Positions 52,847 through 62,766 of a stretch of DNA of 64,000 nucleotides are shown here, in pieces. The stretch is taken from positions 1 through 64,000 of the forward strand of contig JAGYKL010000001.1 of assembly GCA_018401705.1 (NCBI GenBank), given 5' to 3'. Source of the DNA: Bacteroidia bacterium (GTDB lineage: Bacteria > Bacteroidota > Bacteroidia > M30B66). A program made the translations under genes and the position numbers. The first letter of the stretch is position 1; each line of letters opens with the position of its first letter. The notes under the pieces are model-generated. The model searched no databases. It was not told the DNA's origin and saw only the letters and a list, made by a program, of their open reading frames with translations.

Positions 52847-52921
52847 TGGAGCCAATGACGGGATTTGAACCCGTGACCCCTTCCTTACCAAGGAAGTACT
52901 CTACCTCTGAGCTACATCGGC
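52847..52921 (-). tRNA. tRNA-Thr (GGT), 3' CCA encoded
   Basis: Cloverleaf with anticodon loop TTGGTAA. Confidence 0.93.
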
Positions 52922-52971
52922 TGAAAACAGACAAGGACTAACCTGTTTGCCGTTAGCCTGGTAAGGAATAG

Positions 52972-53044
52972 AGCGGAAGACCGGGCTCGAACCGGCCACC
53001 CTCAGCTTGGAAGGCTGATGCTCTACCAAATGAGCTACTTCCGC
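52972..53044 (-). tRNA. tRNA-Gly (TCC)
   Basis: Cloverleaf with anticodon loop CTTCCAA; acceptor GCGGAAG/CTTCCGC. Confidence 0.92.
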
Positions 53045-53143
53045 TATTATCGTTTCTCTTACATAGTAAAAATTTACTATGCCCAAGATTCGATTATCTG
53101 TTTTTCACATGCGAAAAACAAACATCCTCTTCTCTTTTCATGG

Positions 53144-53226
53144 TGGGGAGAGAAGGATTCGAACCTTCGAACTCCGAAGAGGACAGATTTACAGTCTGTT
53201 GCCGTTGGCCACTTGGCTATCTCCCC
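53144..53226 (-). tRNA. tRNA-Tyr (GTA)
   Basis: Class II tRNA with long variable arm; anticodon loop CTGTAAA; acceptor GGGGAGA/TCTCCCC. Confidence 0.93.
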
Positions 53227-53262
53227 TACCTCTTTGAAATAAGAAATTACTACAAAGAACAG

Positions 53263-53335
53263 AGCCGAAGAAGGGACTCGAACCCCCGACCAGCTGATTA
53301 CAAATCAGCTGCTCTACCAGCTGAGCTACTTCGGC
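53263..53335 (-). tRNA. tRNA-Thr (TGT)
   Basis: Cloverleaf with anticodon loop TTTGTAA; acceptor GCCGAAG/CTTCGGC. Confidence 0.93.
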
Positions 53336-53397
53336 TTTACCTTTTTTGAAAGTTCTTATCGAGATTCTCAATAGGAATACCCTTCAAAAAAGGTGTG

Positions 53398-53428
53398 CAA
53401 ATGTAGGTAAGAAATCATTCCCACCAAA
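53398..53428 (-). promoter_or_regulatory. Consensus Bacteroidota promoter for the tRNA-tuf operon
   Basis: Minus strand TTTG-N19-TACATTTG (TTTG = complement 53425-53428; TACATTTG = complement 53398-53405). Confidence 0.8.
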
Positions 53429-53492
53429 TATTTTTTATAAATATTCTTCAGTTTCTTGAAGAAGAAAAATCAAACAATTAAATATCAAGGGT

Positions 53493-53792
53493 TTAAACCT
53501 GTCTAATTTTTTCTTTATGCTTCGTAATTTGGTTCCTTAAAGCATCTACAGCAAGGTCTGTAGCCTCCTCAAAAGAGCTACATTGACGTTTTGCGAACAA
53601 ATCATTCCCCGGAACGTGCAAACGAATCTCTGCTACTTTGTTTTCATTATTACTCGCATTCTCTAAACGAAGAGTTACTTCACTTTCGATGATTTTGTCA
53701 TAGTGTGTAGCTAATTTCTCAAGCTTAGCTTCAATAAAATCTAATAATTTCTGATCTGCATTAAAATGCACTGACTGCACGGTTACTTTCAT
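53493..53792 (-). CDS. hpf: Ribosome hibernation promoting factor (HPF/RaiA family, short form)
   Basis: 'VQSVHFNADQKLLDFIEAKLEKLATHYDKIIESEVTLRLEN'. Confidence 0.88.
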   Translation of the reverse strand: MKVTVQSVHFNADQKLLDFIEAKLEKLATHYDKIIESEVTLRLENASNNENKVAEIRLHVPGNDLFAKRQCSSFEEATDLAVDALRNQITKHKEKIRQV

Positions 53793-53871
53793 AAATAAAC
53801 TGTTTTAAGTGTAAAAACAGGATTCCTCTTTATATGTTTCAAGAATCCTGACTACAAGAATCGCTAAATTA

Positions 53872-53879
53872 TATATTTG
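53872..53879 (+). promoter_or_regulatory. -7 type element TATATTTG upstream of the Ldh-family gene
   Basis: Exact TAnnTTTG match; supports ATG 53921 rather than the TTG at 53888 as start. Confidence 0.4.
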
Positions 53880-53920
53880 CTCCATCGTTGCAAACGATTT
53901 TTTTATCATTCGCTGATTTT

Positions 53921-55018
53921 ATGTCTCAAACTCTCAATTTTAAGCTAGAAACCCTTAAAGAATTCGCTGTTCAGGTTTTTGTCAATATGGGTTGCCCCAA
54001 TGATCAAGCTCAAACAGCTGCTCAAGTATTATTATCCGCAGATTTAAGAGGCATTGATTCTCATGGACTTGCCCGACTTAGTGGCTATGTTCGTTTATGG
54101 AAGAAGCAAAGGATTAACGCTAATCCAAGTTTAAGAATAATACATGAAACACCATCAACTGCCACTTTAGATGCTGATTCTTCTTTAGGATTAGTTTCAT
54201 CTCCAATGGCAATGAGCATTGCCATTGAAAAAGCAAAGGTTGCAGGAACTGGTTGGGTAGCGGTTAAAAATTCGAATCACTTCGGAATTGCAGGATACCA
54301 TGCTATGATGGCTCTTGAACATAATATGATTGGGATTGCAATGACTAATGCTTCGCCTCTTGTTGCACCTACCTACTCTAATGAGCGGATGCTCGGAACT
54401 AATCCAATGGCTTTTGCAGTTCCCGCACTTAATGAACATCCTTTTGTTGCCGATTTTGCCACAACAACAGCGGCTAACGGCAAACTTGAAATTCTTCAAA
54501 GAAAGGGCATGCCTGCTCCAAATGGCTGGATTCAGGATGCTGAAGGAGAAACAACAAATGATCCCTTTTCCTTAAGCAAAGGAGCTGCTCTTTTGCCTTT
54601 AGGAAGTGACTTTGAACACGGTAGTCATAAAGGCTACTGTTTAGGTTCGGTGGTTGATATATTAAGTGCGGTTTTGTCGGGCGCGAATTATGGTCCTTGG
54701 GTTCCTCCTTTTGTTGCTTTCTTGGAGCCTCCGTCAGATCCTGTGGGTGAAGGAATCGGTCATTTCTTCGGTGCAATGCGAGTTGATGCTTTCAGACCTG
54801 CTGAAGATTTCCTCAACAACATGGACAATTGGATTTCTAGATTTAGAAATGCCTCAAGAATTAATCCTGAGCAGGAAGTAATTATTCCCGGAGACCCAGA
54901 ACGATTGGCTGAAAGTATTAGACGTGAGCAAGGAATTCCCTTGCACGAAAAGGTGGTAGAAGACCTTAAACAACTTGCTCAAGAAATGAAGGTTGAATTC
55001 CCAGAACGATTGAATTAG
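53921..55018 (+). CDS. Ldh family (malate/L-lactate/ureidoglycolate) oxidoreductase
   Basis: 'VLLSADLRGIDSHGLARLSGYV', 'VAVKNSNHFGIAGYHAMMAL', 'MLGTNPMAFAVP'. Confidence 0.9.
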   Translation: MSQTLNFKLETLKEFAVQVFVNMGCPNDQAQTAAQVLLSADLRGIDSHGLARLSGYVRLWKKQRINANPSLRIIHETPSTATLDADSSLGLVSSPMAMSIAIEKAKVAGTGWVAVKNSNHFGIAGYHAMMALEHNMIGIAMTNASPLVAPTYSNERMLGTNPMAFAVPALNEHPFVADFATTTAANGKLEILQRKGMPAPNGWIQDAEGETTNDPFSLSKGAALLPLGSDFEHGSHKGYCLGSVVDILSAVLSGANYGPWVPPFVAFLEPPSDPVGEGIGHFFGAMRVDAFRPAEDFLNNMDNWISRFRNASRINPEQEVIIPGDPERLAESIRREQGIPLHEKVVEDLKQLAQEMKVEFPERLN

Positions 55019-55524
55019 CCGGCAATCTTTCCTCTTCTTCCCAACTCTACGGCTTCAACATTTGAGATTATTCCATCATCAATAGAAAATCTCAAAACTG
55101 TTCTGAAAATGTGAAATCCATGGTGGCCGGCAGCGCCGGGATTCATATGAAGAAGCTTATTTACTTTATCTGGCATCACCTTTAGAATATGTGAATGCCC
55201 GCAAATAAATAAACCAGGATTATGCTCAGCTATTCCCTGAGCAATTCGCGAAGGATACTTGCCTGGATATCCTCCGATATGGGTCATCCAGACCTTTAAG
55301 CCTTCACATTCAAATACATCATTGAGTGGAAACATTCTTCTCATCACACCGCCATCGATATTTCCATAAACTGCTCTAAAAGGCTTTAGAGAAGCTAATG
55401 TATCAGCCACCTCAATGGAACCAATGTCACCTGCATGCCAGATTTCATCACAAGAATCCAGAGACCGAACAATAGAATCATCCAGATAACTATGTGTATC
55501 TGATATAAGTCCTATTCGCTTCAT
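55015..55524 (-). CDS. YfcE/MJ0936-family metallophosphoesterase
   Basis: 'IGLISDTHSYLDDSI', 'IWHAGDIGS', 'VYGNIDGG', 'FICGHSH', 'LHMNPGAAGHHG'. Confidence 0.88.
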   Translation of the reverse strand: MKRIGLISDTHSYLDDSIVRSLDSCDEIWHAGDIGSIEVADTLASLKPFRAVYGNIDGGVMRRMFPLNDVFECEGLKVWMTHIGGYPGKYPSRIAQGIAEHNPGLFICGHSHILKVMPDKVNKLLHMNPGAAGHHGFHIFRTVLRFSIDDGIISNVEAVELGRRGKIAG

Positions 55525-56144
55525 TTCTGGAAATCCTCAATATTCAATTGCTGTTTGTGAAAGAAATACTCGTTGGGCTGATGGTTTGAACAAACAACTA
55601 TACTTCTACCTGTGGTGTAATTCTCAATGAGATTTGCATACCAATCGCCAGCTTTACTATCGAGATTAGACAAGGGTTCGTCGAGCAATAGCAAAGGTGT
55701 ATCGCTGAGAATTGCTAAGGATAGCTTTAGCCTTTGCTTCATGCCACTTGAGAAGTAGCTAATTTTCTTGTTTGCCGACTTCTTAAGGCCGCTTAATTCA
55801 ATAACTTCATTAACAGATAGGTCTCGAACAGACTTTTTTACTGAAAAGTGAAATTGAATATGCTCCTTTAAGGTGAAATCTTCGATAAGTTCCAGGTAAG
55901 GTGCAGCAATTGACACTTGCTGATAAACAGAAGCCTCATTGATGAGTTCATTATTAATCTTCCATTTTAAATCTCCTTCGGAGGGAAGTGTTGAACCAGA
56001 AATTATTGATAGTAAAGTTGACTTACCACTACCATTTGAACCTAAGATAACCAACGGTGAAAGTGGAGAAATCTGACAGGAAACACTCTTAAATATCCAG
56101 TTGAAATTAAATCGCTTAGAAACCTGATTAAGAGTAACTTCCAC
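55521..56144 (-). CDS. ABC transporter ATP-binding protein
   Basis: Walker A 'ILGSNGSGKSTLL', signature 'YFSSGMKQRLKLSLAI', Walker B 'LLLLDEPLSNLD'. Confidence 0.88.
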   Translation of the reverse strand: MEVTLNQVSKRFNFNWIFKSVSCQISPLSPLVILGSNGSGKSTLLSIISGSTLPSEGDLKWKINNELINEASVYQQVSIAAPYLELIEDFTLKEHIQFHFSVKKSVRDLSVNEVIELSGLKKSANKKISYFSSGMKQRLKLSLAILSDTPLLLLDEPLSNLDSKAGDWYANLIENYTTGRSIVVCSNHQPNEYFFHKQQLNIEDFQK

Positions 56145-56158
56145 TGCTTTACTTAAGT

Positions 56159-56944
56159 TTATTCTTCGGCACCATATCCTCTCATTATCCCACGCTTTGC
56201 GTGTTGAATAAAGAGAACGATTTCATCTCTCTCGGCATTTGCCGGAAGCTCTGCTTCTATCTTTTGAATTGCCTTAGTTGTATTTAAATTGCTTAGATAA
56301 AGAATCCGGTAAACATCCTGAATATTATTGATTTGTTCGTTTGAAAAACCTCTTCGTCTAAGCCCAATTGAATTAATTCCAACATAAGACAGTGGCTCTC
56401 GTCCCGCTTTAACAAAAGGCGGAATATCTTTTCTTACAAGAGAACCACCCGATACCATTACATGAGCACCTACTCTTACAAACTGATGAATTGCAGACAT
56501 TCCTCCTATTACTGCGAAGTCATCAACAACAACATGACCACCCATATTAACTGCATTTGCAACAATGCAATTTTCACCAATAATGCAATCGTGAGCCACG
56601 TGAGAATATGCCATAATCAAGGTATTACTACCAATTTTTGTGGTCATTCTGTCAACGGTGCCCCTGTTGAGAGTAACACATTCCCTGATGGTGACATTAT
56701 CACCTATTTCAACTGTAGTTTTTTCGCCATCAAACTTTAAATCCTGTGGAATTGCGGAAATAACTGCACCCGGGAAAATTCGACAATTGCTTCCAATTCT
56801 TGCTCCATCCATGATGGTAACATTGGATGCAATCCATGTATTATCTCCAATAACCACATCGCCATGAATGGTTACAAATGGGTCAATTTGTACGTTTTTC
56901 CCGATTCTCGCCTCGGGATGAATGCTTACTAACTCTCGGTTCAT
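56159..56944 (-). CDS. lpxA: UDP-N-acetylglucosamine acyltransferase
   Basis: Hexapeptide repeats, 'IREFVTLNRGT'-like 'IRECVTLNRGTVDRMTTKIG', 'AYSHVAHDCIIGENCIVAN'. Confidence 0.95.
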   Translation of the reverse strand: MNRELVSIHPEARIGKNVQIDPFVTIHGDVVIGDNTWIASNVTIMDGARIGSNCRIFPGAVISAIPQDLKFDGEKTTVEIGDNVTIRECVTLNRGTVDRMTTKIGSNTLIMAYSHVAHDCIIGENCIVANAVNMGGHVVVDDFAVIGGMSAIHQFVRVGAHVMVSGGSLVRKDIPPFVKAGREPLSYVGINSIGLRRRGFSNEQINNIQDVYRILYLSNLNTTKAIQKIEAELPANAERDEIVLFIQHAKRGIMRGYGAEE

Positions 56945-56981
56945 TCGCTAATAGAGGGAGGGCAAATGTAGGCAATTGAAA

Positions 56982-58391
56982 TTAATTGCTAAGACCTTTC
57001 TCTTTAACAATTTGTGCCATCATTTCAGCTTCTGTAACCGGCTTGTTATTTACATAAGCAGTTCCTTTCATGTGACAAATACCTCTTCTTATAGGAGAAA
57101 CAAGCTCTAGACGAAAGACGAGAGTATCACCAGGAATCACTTTTTGCTTGAATTTAACATTATCAATTTTCATGAAATAAGTGAGATAATTCTCAGGATC
57201 AGGAACTGTATTTAATACCAAAATACCTCCACATTGAGCCATTGCTTCAATGATAAGTACACCTGGCATTACAGGATTTCCTGGAAAATGGCCTCTGAAA
57301 AAATCTTCATTCATGGTCACATTTTTAACCCCAACTACGTGATTTTCACTCATTTCCATGATTTTATCAATGAGTAAGAAAGGCTGCCTGTGCGGCAGGA
57401 TACGACTAATATCGTTGATTGTATAGAGTGGAGGCTGATTTAGGTCAATCTCCGGCAAAGTGTTCTTTGATAGTTTTTCAGCTTTGATGAGTTGCTTAAT
57501 CTTCTTAGCAAATTCAACATTAGCTGCGTGTCCTGGTCTGGAAGCTATTATAGTTCCTTTGATTGGTCTGCCAACTAAAGCCAAATCGCCAACTACATCG
57601 AGTAGCTTGTGACGGGCGGCTTCGTTTTGAAACTGAATTTCTACATTATTCAAGGTTCCTTCTCTGGTTACAACCAGATCGTCGCGTTCAAATACTTTTG
57701 TTAAAACCTCATGATCTTCTGTAGACAATGCTCTATCAACATAAACAATTGCATTACTCAAATCCCCTCCCTTTATGAGGTTATTATCGAGTAACATTTT
57801 AAGCTCATGAAGAAAAACGAATGTTCTGCAGCCAGCAACCTGAGATTCAAAATCATCTATATTATCAAGCTGAGCGTGCTGAAAGCCTAAGACCGGACTG
57901 TTAAAATCAATCATCACCTTGATTTTGTATGAATCAGAAGGCACTGCAATTATTTCGACATTACGAGCTGGATCATTATAAAACACATTGGTTTTTAGCT
58001 CATAATACAATCGCTCTGCATTTTGTTCTACAATACCGGCATCTTTAAGTGCTTTTATAAAATGAGCTGAGCTACCGTCAAGAATAGGTACTTCAGGACC
58101 ATTGAGTTCAATAATAAGATTATCAATTCTTAATCCCGCGGCAGCGGCAAGAGCATGTTCAACAGTTGCAACATTAACTCCATCTTTTGTAAGTGTGGTG
58201 CCTCTCGAAGTCTCAGAAACAAAATCAACATCAGCCGGAATTTCCGGCTCTCCTTCTAAATCAATCCTTTTGAATTTTATTCCAGAATTCTCTTGAGCAG
58301 GTCTGAAAGTAAGCTCAACCTGCAGTCCTGTATGCAATCCAACTCCTTTAAGAGTTTTACTGCTTCCAATTGTATGTTGTTTTTCAGACAT
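56982..58391 (-). CDS. lpxC-fabZ: Bifunctional LpxC deacetylase / FabZ dehydratase
   Basis: LpxC '[38 protein letters not shown]'; FabZ '[17 protein letters not shown]...[24 protein letters not shown]'. Confidence 0.95.
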   Translation of the reverse strand: MSEKQHTIGSSKTLKGVGLHTGLQVELTFRPAQENSGIKFKRIDLEGEPEIPADVDFVSETSRGTTLTKDGVNVATVEHALAAAAGLRIDNLIIELNGPEVPILDGSSAHFIKALKDAGIVEQNAERLYYELKTNVFYNDPARNVEIIAVPSDSYKIKVMIDFNSPVLGFQHAQLDNIDDFESQVAGCRTFVFLHELKMLLDNNLIKGGDLSNAIVYVDRALSTEDHEVLTKVFERDDLVVTREGTLNNVEIQFQNEAARHKLLDVVGDLALVGRPIKGTIIASRPGHAANVEFAKKIKQLIKAEKLSKNTLPEIDLNQPPLYTINDISRILPHRQPFLLIDKIMEMSENHVVGVKNVTMNEDFFRGHFPGNPVMPGVLIIEAMAQCGGILVLNTVPDPENYLTYFMKIDNVKFKQKVIPGDTLVFRLELVSPIRRGICHMKGTAYVNNKPVTEAEMMAQIVKEKGLSN

Positions 58392-58392
58392 G

Positions 58393-59430
58393 TTATTTGT
58401 TTTGTAGCTCTTTGATAATTCTTTCAAGTTCTTCTATCCTGGCATTCAGTTCAGGTAATTTCCTGAAGCCTATGTATGATTTCTTATAATCTCCAATAAA
58501 GAATGCAGGAGAACCTTGAACAATTTCTCCTTCTTTGGTTATGGAAGTGCCAATACCTGATTGAGCGGCAATTTTAACTTTGTCGGCTATAACAAGGTGG
58601 CCTACAATACCAACTTGTCCGCCTATCATGCAAAAACGACCAATTTTGGTGGAGCCGGCAATACCAGTTTGAGCAGCAATAACAGTGTGCTCACCTATTT
58701 CAACATTATGAGCAACCTGAATAAGGTTATCTAATTTTACGCCTTTTCTAATTATAGTTGAACCCAAAGTAGCTCTGTCAATGGCAGTGTTTGAGCCAAT
58801 TTCAACATGATCTTCAATGATTACATTTCCTATTTGGGCTACTTTAAGGTAGTTGCTATCATCTTGCGGAGCAAAACCAAAGCCATCACCACCAATAACA
58901 ACTCCTGCATGAATGCGGCAATCATTGCCAATAACACAATCAGAATAAACTTTTACACCCGGAAATAGAAATGTATCGTCACCTATAGTCACATTATCTC
59001 CGATATAAACTCCCGGAAATAACTTAACTCGATTGCCGATTACAGAATTTTCGCCGATGTAAACAAATGCTCCTATGTAAGTATTTTCGCCAATCTGCGC
59101 AGAATCTGCAATTGTATGAGGGTTTTCGAGGCCCTCTTTGCTCATTGAAATTTTATTGTAAGTATCGAGAAGCACTGCAAAACTTTTATAAGGATCTTTC
59201 ACCTTAATTAAGTTTGCTTTAACTTCTCTTTCAGGTACAAATTGTTCATCAACAATAACCAGCGAAGCATTGGTTGAGTAAATAAATTCTTCGTATTTGG
59301 GGTTGGCCAAGAAGGTAAGTGAACCTGGTTCTCCTTCTTCGATCTTTGATAAGCGGTTCACCTTTACTTGAGGATCTCCTTCTACACTGCCATGCAGCAA
59401 ATCAGCGATTTGTTGTGCTGTAAATTCCAT
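58393..59430 (-). CDS. lpxD: UDP-3-O-(3-hydroxymyristoyl)glucosamine N-acyltransferase
   Basis: 'MEFTAQQIADLLHGSVEGDPQVKVNRLSKIEEGEPGSLTFLANPKYE', hexapeptide repeats, 'GGDGFGFAP'. Confidence 0.95.
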   Translation of the reverse strand: MEFTAQQIADLLHGSVEGDPQVKVNRLSKIEEGEPGSLTFLANPKYEEFIYSTNASLVIVDEQFVPEREVKANLIKVKDPYKSFAVLLDTYNKISMSKEGLENPHTIADSAQIGENTYIGAFVYIGENSVIGNRVKLFPGVYIGDNVTIGDDTFLFPGVKVYSDCVIGNDCRIHAGVVIGGDGFGFAPQDDSNYLKVAQIGNVIIEDHVEIGSNTAIDRATLGSTIIRKGVKLDNLIQVAHNVEIGEHTVIAAQTGIAGSTKIGRFCMIGGQVGIVGHLVIADKVKIAAQSGIGTSITKEGEIVQGSPAFFIGDYKKSYIGFRKLPELNARIEELERIIKELQNK

Positions 59431-59438
59431 GCGGATGA

Positions 59439-60686
59439 TTAATTGGATTCCAATTCTTTGGGATAACAGAAAAAATATTTTCGGGTCGATTCAGAAAGGA
59501 CTGACAAACGCATTTGGTCTGAAGCCTCTCGAATGTCGAGTACTTCACCAGATTTAAGCAGAATGTTAATCTTTTCTTCACCTGTTTTGTATGGGCTGTT
59601 TGCTATTTGACCTCCAAACACAAAATATGATGCTTCTTCTTTGGTATAGCCGCGATTCATCCAAGACTCTGTGTACGCATTTGATGTAACATCAGGAAAA
59701 GGACTGCTATCGAGTCTTATCTTGAATAATCGCCTGTTTATAAGTCGTGAACTAAGTGCTGCCAAAATTTGATCGGAATGAGACATCCAGTCTTTTGCGG
59801 ATGCAAATATATCATAATCATCTAAGAGGGCGAAACGCTCTGCAAGCTCTCTTCCATATGAATTTGAAGGAAGTCTTAGACTAGGATTAATAAAGTTCTC
59901 AAGCGATTTAGTTGCATTAACAACCACTCCTTTCTCTGCTAAATCCATAGCTCTACGAAGCATATTCACAAGCAAATTTTCGGCAGACAGAACCGTCTTA
60001 TGCAAATACACTTGCCAGTACATCAGCCTGCGAGCTAACAAGAATTTCTCAATGCTGTAAATGCCTTTCTCTTCTACAACAAGTTCATCATTAACAACTT
60101 CCATCATTTTTATGATGCGGTCAGAACCCACGGTGCCTTCAGCCACGCCTGTATAAAAGCTGTCGCGATTTAGATAGTCTAATCGATCAACATCTAATTG
60201 ACTTGAAACAAGCTGATGCAGAAAATGCTTTTGATGTTTGCCCTTAAAGATGGCGATAGCTGTATCCAACTTTCCGCCGAAATCGGCATTAAGCTCTTCC
60301 ATAAATAGCAACGACAACTTTTCATGCTCTATCCCCTTGATAATAGAGTTTTCAAGAGCATGTGAAAAAGGTCCGTGGCCTATGTCATGAAGCAGAATGG
60401 CTATTTGAGCTCCCAAACTTTCTTCGTAAGAAATATCATGTCCTTTCGAACGCAAAGAATCTATAGCAAGACTCATTAAATGCATAGCTCCAAGGGCATG
60501 ATGAAATCGAGTATGCTGAGCTCCAGGATAAACGTAATCAGTTAATCCAAGCTGTCTTATCCGCCGCAGGCGTTGAAACCATGGATGCTCAATGAGGTCA
60601 AATATGAGCTCATCGCTTATGCTTATGAAACCGTATACGGGATCATTAACAATCTTTTTTTTATTATGCGTAAGGTTCACCGGCAA
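59439..60686 (-). CDS. HD domain phosphohydrolase (dNTPase-like)
   Basis: 'YPGAQHTRFHHALGAMHLM', 'ILLHDIGHGPFSHALE', 'SSQLDVDRLDYLNRD'. Confidence 0.88.
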   Translation of the reverse strand: MPVNLTHNKKKIVNDPVYGFISISDELIFDLIEHPWFQRLRRIRQLGLTDYVYPGAQHTRFHHALGAMHLMSLAIDSLRSKGHDISYEESLGAQIAILLHDIGHGPFSHALENSIIKGIEHEKLSLLFMEELNADFGGKLDTAIAIFKGKHQKHFLHQLVSSQLDVDRLDYLNRDSFYTGVAEGTVGSDRIIKMMEVVNDELVVEEKGIYSIEKFLLARRLMYWQVYLHKTVLSAENLLVNMLRRAMDLAEKGVVVNATKSLENFINPSLRLPSNSYGRELAERFALLDDYDIFASAKDWMSHSDQILAALSSRLINRRLFKIRLDSSPFPDVTSNAYTESWMNRGYTKEEASYFVFGGQIANSPYKTGEEKINILLKSGEVLDIREASDQMRLSVLSESTRKYFFCYPKELESN

Positions 60687-60748
60687 TATTTACAGGTTTT
60701 TGCGGTTTGAACAGATACATTTACCTCACAAAAACGAAGCAAAGATAC

Positions 60749-62302
60749 ATGGACAAGATTAACATCCTTTGGGCAGACGACGAAATTGAACTTTTAAAAC
60801 CTCATATTCTCTTTCTCAGAGAGAAAGGATACGAAGTTCAGACTGCCAACAGCGGCGATGATGCTCTGGATTTAGTGAAAGAACAAAATTTTGATATCGT
60901 TTTTCTCGACGAAAATATGCCGGGAATTTCGGGACTTGAAACACTCATTCAGATTAAGCAAATCAGACAAAGCCTTCCAGTTGTTATGATTACCAAAAGC
61001 GAGGAAGAGCATATCATGGAAGACGCTATCGGCTCTCAGATATCTGATTACCTCATTAAACCGGTAAATCCAAATCAGATTCTGCTTTCATTGAAAAAGA
61101 ACCTCGAGAACAAACGTTTGATACGCGAAAAAACCTCAAGTGCTTATCAGCAGGAGTTTCGTTCGATAGGCATGACGCTTAGCGACAGGCTTAGCTTTGA
61201 AGAATGGAAGGAGGTTTACCAGAAGCTGGTGTATTGGGAGCTTGAGCTTACAAAAAGTAAGGAAGACGGCATGGAAGAAATTCTGAGAATGCAGAAAACA
61301 GAGGCAAATACTCAGTTTTCGAAGTATGTTGCTTCTAATTATCAGGATTGGCTAAATGGCAAAGACCCCGACGCCCCGCTGCTTTCACATACTCTATTTA
61401 AAGAAAAGATTGTCCCAGAAATGGATCAGCATCCAAGCACATTTCTTGTGCTTATTGATAATATGCGCTACGATCAATGGAAAGTAATGCAACCAATTAT
61501 ATCTGAGTATTTTAAACTGGAATCTGAAGAGCTCTACTGCTCAATTTTGCCAACAGCTACTCAATATGCAAGAAATGCATTCTTTGCTGGTCTAATGCCT
61601 TCTGAAATTGAAAAAAGATATCCAAAGCATTGGTTAAATGATGAAGATGAAGGTGGAAAAAATCTACATGAAGAATTCTTCATGGAAGAGCAATTTAAGC
61701 GTTTAGGTAAAGACATCAAGACTTCATATACTAAAGTAACCAACCATCAGGCAGGTAAAAAGCTGGCAGAAAACATCCCCAATCTTATGGGAAATAAGTT
61801 TAATGCTATTGTTTACAATTTCGTGGATATGCTTTCTCATGCCAGAACCGAAATGGAAGTTATTAGAGAGTTGGCCGACGATGAGAAAGCTTATCGCTCA
61901 ATCACTGTTTCCTGGCTTGAACACTCTCCATTGATGGATATTCTCAAGCAAATTTCTCAAAAGAAGGCTAGGCTTATACTTACTACAGATCACGGAACTA
62001 TTCGGGTTACTGAGCCAAGTAAAGTGATTGGAGACCGCAATACCAATACGAACTTAAGATATAAGCAAGGCAAGAATCTTAATTATGAGAAGAAAGACGT
62101 TTATGAAGTGAAGAATCCTGCTGATATTTACCTGCCTAGACAACACGTAAGTACAGGTTTTATCTTTGCTAAAGAGGATATGTTCTTTGCTTACCCCAAC
62201 AATTTTAATTACTTCGTGAACTATTATAGAAACACATTTCAGCACGGCGGAATTTCGTTGGAAGAAATGCTGATTCCATACATCACCATGAGTGCAAAAT
62301 AA
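60749..62302 (+). CDS. porX: PorX-like response regulator with C-terminal PglZ domain
   Basis: Receiver 'KINILWADDEIELLKPHILFLREKGYEV...DIVFLDENMPGISGLE'; PglZ 'FLVLIDNMRYDQWKVMQPII...LTTDHGTIRV'. ATG 60749 preferred. Confidence 0.88.
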   Translation: MDKINILWADDEIELLKPHILFLREKGYEVQTANSGDDALDLVKEQNFDIVFLDENMPGISGLETLIQIKQIRQSLPVVMITKSEEEHIMEDAIGSQISDYLIKPVNPNQILLSLKKNLENKRLIREKTSSAYQQEFRSIGMTLSDRLSFEEWKEVYQKLVYWELELTKSKEDGMEEILRMQKTEANTQFSKYVASNYQDWLNGKDPDAPLLSHTLFKEKIVPEMDQHPSTFLVLIDNMRYDQWKVMQPIISEYFKLESEELYCSILPTATQYARNAFFAGLMPSEIEKRYPKHWLNDEDEGGKNLHEEFFMEEQFKRLGKDIKTSYTKVTNHQAGKKLAENIPNLMGNKFNAIVYNFVDMLSHARTEMEVIRELADDEKAYRSITVSWLEHSPLMDILKQISQKKARLILTTDHGTIRVTEPSKVIGDRNTNTNLRYKQGKNLNYEKKDVYEVKNPADIYLPRQHVSTGFIFAKEDMFFAYPNNFNYFVNYYRNTFQHGGISLEEMLIPYITMSAK

Positions 62303-62735
62303 GAACATGAAAATCTCATTTGTTTGTAATGATTTAGAAGACCTTATAGAAGCCGCTGAAATTCTAAGTTCTTATTTTAAGGATGAGCAAGTTTTCGCCT
62401 TTTACGGCGGAATGGGTGCCGGCAAAACAACTTTTATCAAAGCTATTTGTCGAGAACTAGATTCACGTGATACTGTAAGTTCACCCACTTACTCTATTGT
62501 AAATGAATACCTTGATTCATCCGGATCTCCTATTTATCATTTCGATTTTTATAGAACAAAATCATCTGAAGAAGCGATTTCAATGGGTTTTGACGATTAT
62601 ATAAATTCAGGAAGTATCTGCTTAATTGAATGGCCTGAAAAAATTCAATCGCTCTTGCCATCTCGTTATGTGAAGGTTAACATTAAAACGAATGAGGAAG
62701 TGCGGACTTTTGATATGGAAATCGTTTCCTTATAA
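62292..62735 (+). CDS. tsaE: tRNA threonylcarbamoyladenosine biosynthesis protein TsaE
   Basis: 'VFAFYGGMGAGKTTFIKAICREL', 'SSPTYSIVNEY', 'IYHFDFYRTKSSEEAISMGFDDYI'. Confidence 0.93.
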   Translation: MQNKNMKISFVCNDLEDLIEAAEILSSYFKDEQVFAFYGGMGAGKTTFIKAICRELDSRDTVSSPTYSIVNEYLDSSGSPIYHFDFYRTKSSEEAISMGFDDYINSGSICLIEWPEKIQSLLPSRYVKVNIKTNEEVRTFDMEIVSL

Positions 62736-62766
62736 TTATCTTTAGGTCGATTTTTCACAACAGGTT

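Noticed and set aside
52901-53371. Small ORFs overlapping the tRNA cluster (e.g. 52901-53086, 53018-53242, 53140-53349, 53189-53371)
   Set aside because: They translate tRNA sequence ('AEVAQLVEQLICNQLVGGSSPFFGS', 'RRRDSNPRPADYKSAALPAELLRL'), a classic spurious ORF artefact.
53818-53850. CAGGATTC...GAATCCTG inverted repeat between hpf and the Ldh-family gene as a terminator
   Set aside because: Eight-bp arms with a 17-nt loop and no T-run; could be an operator but there is too little evidence.
56982-58391. LpxC-FabZ fusion as a novel architecture
   Set aside because: This fusion is already well known in Bacteroidota.
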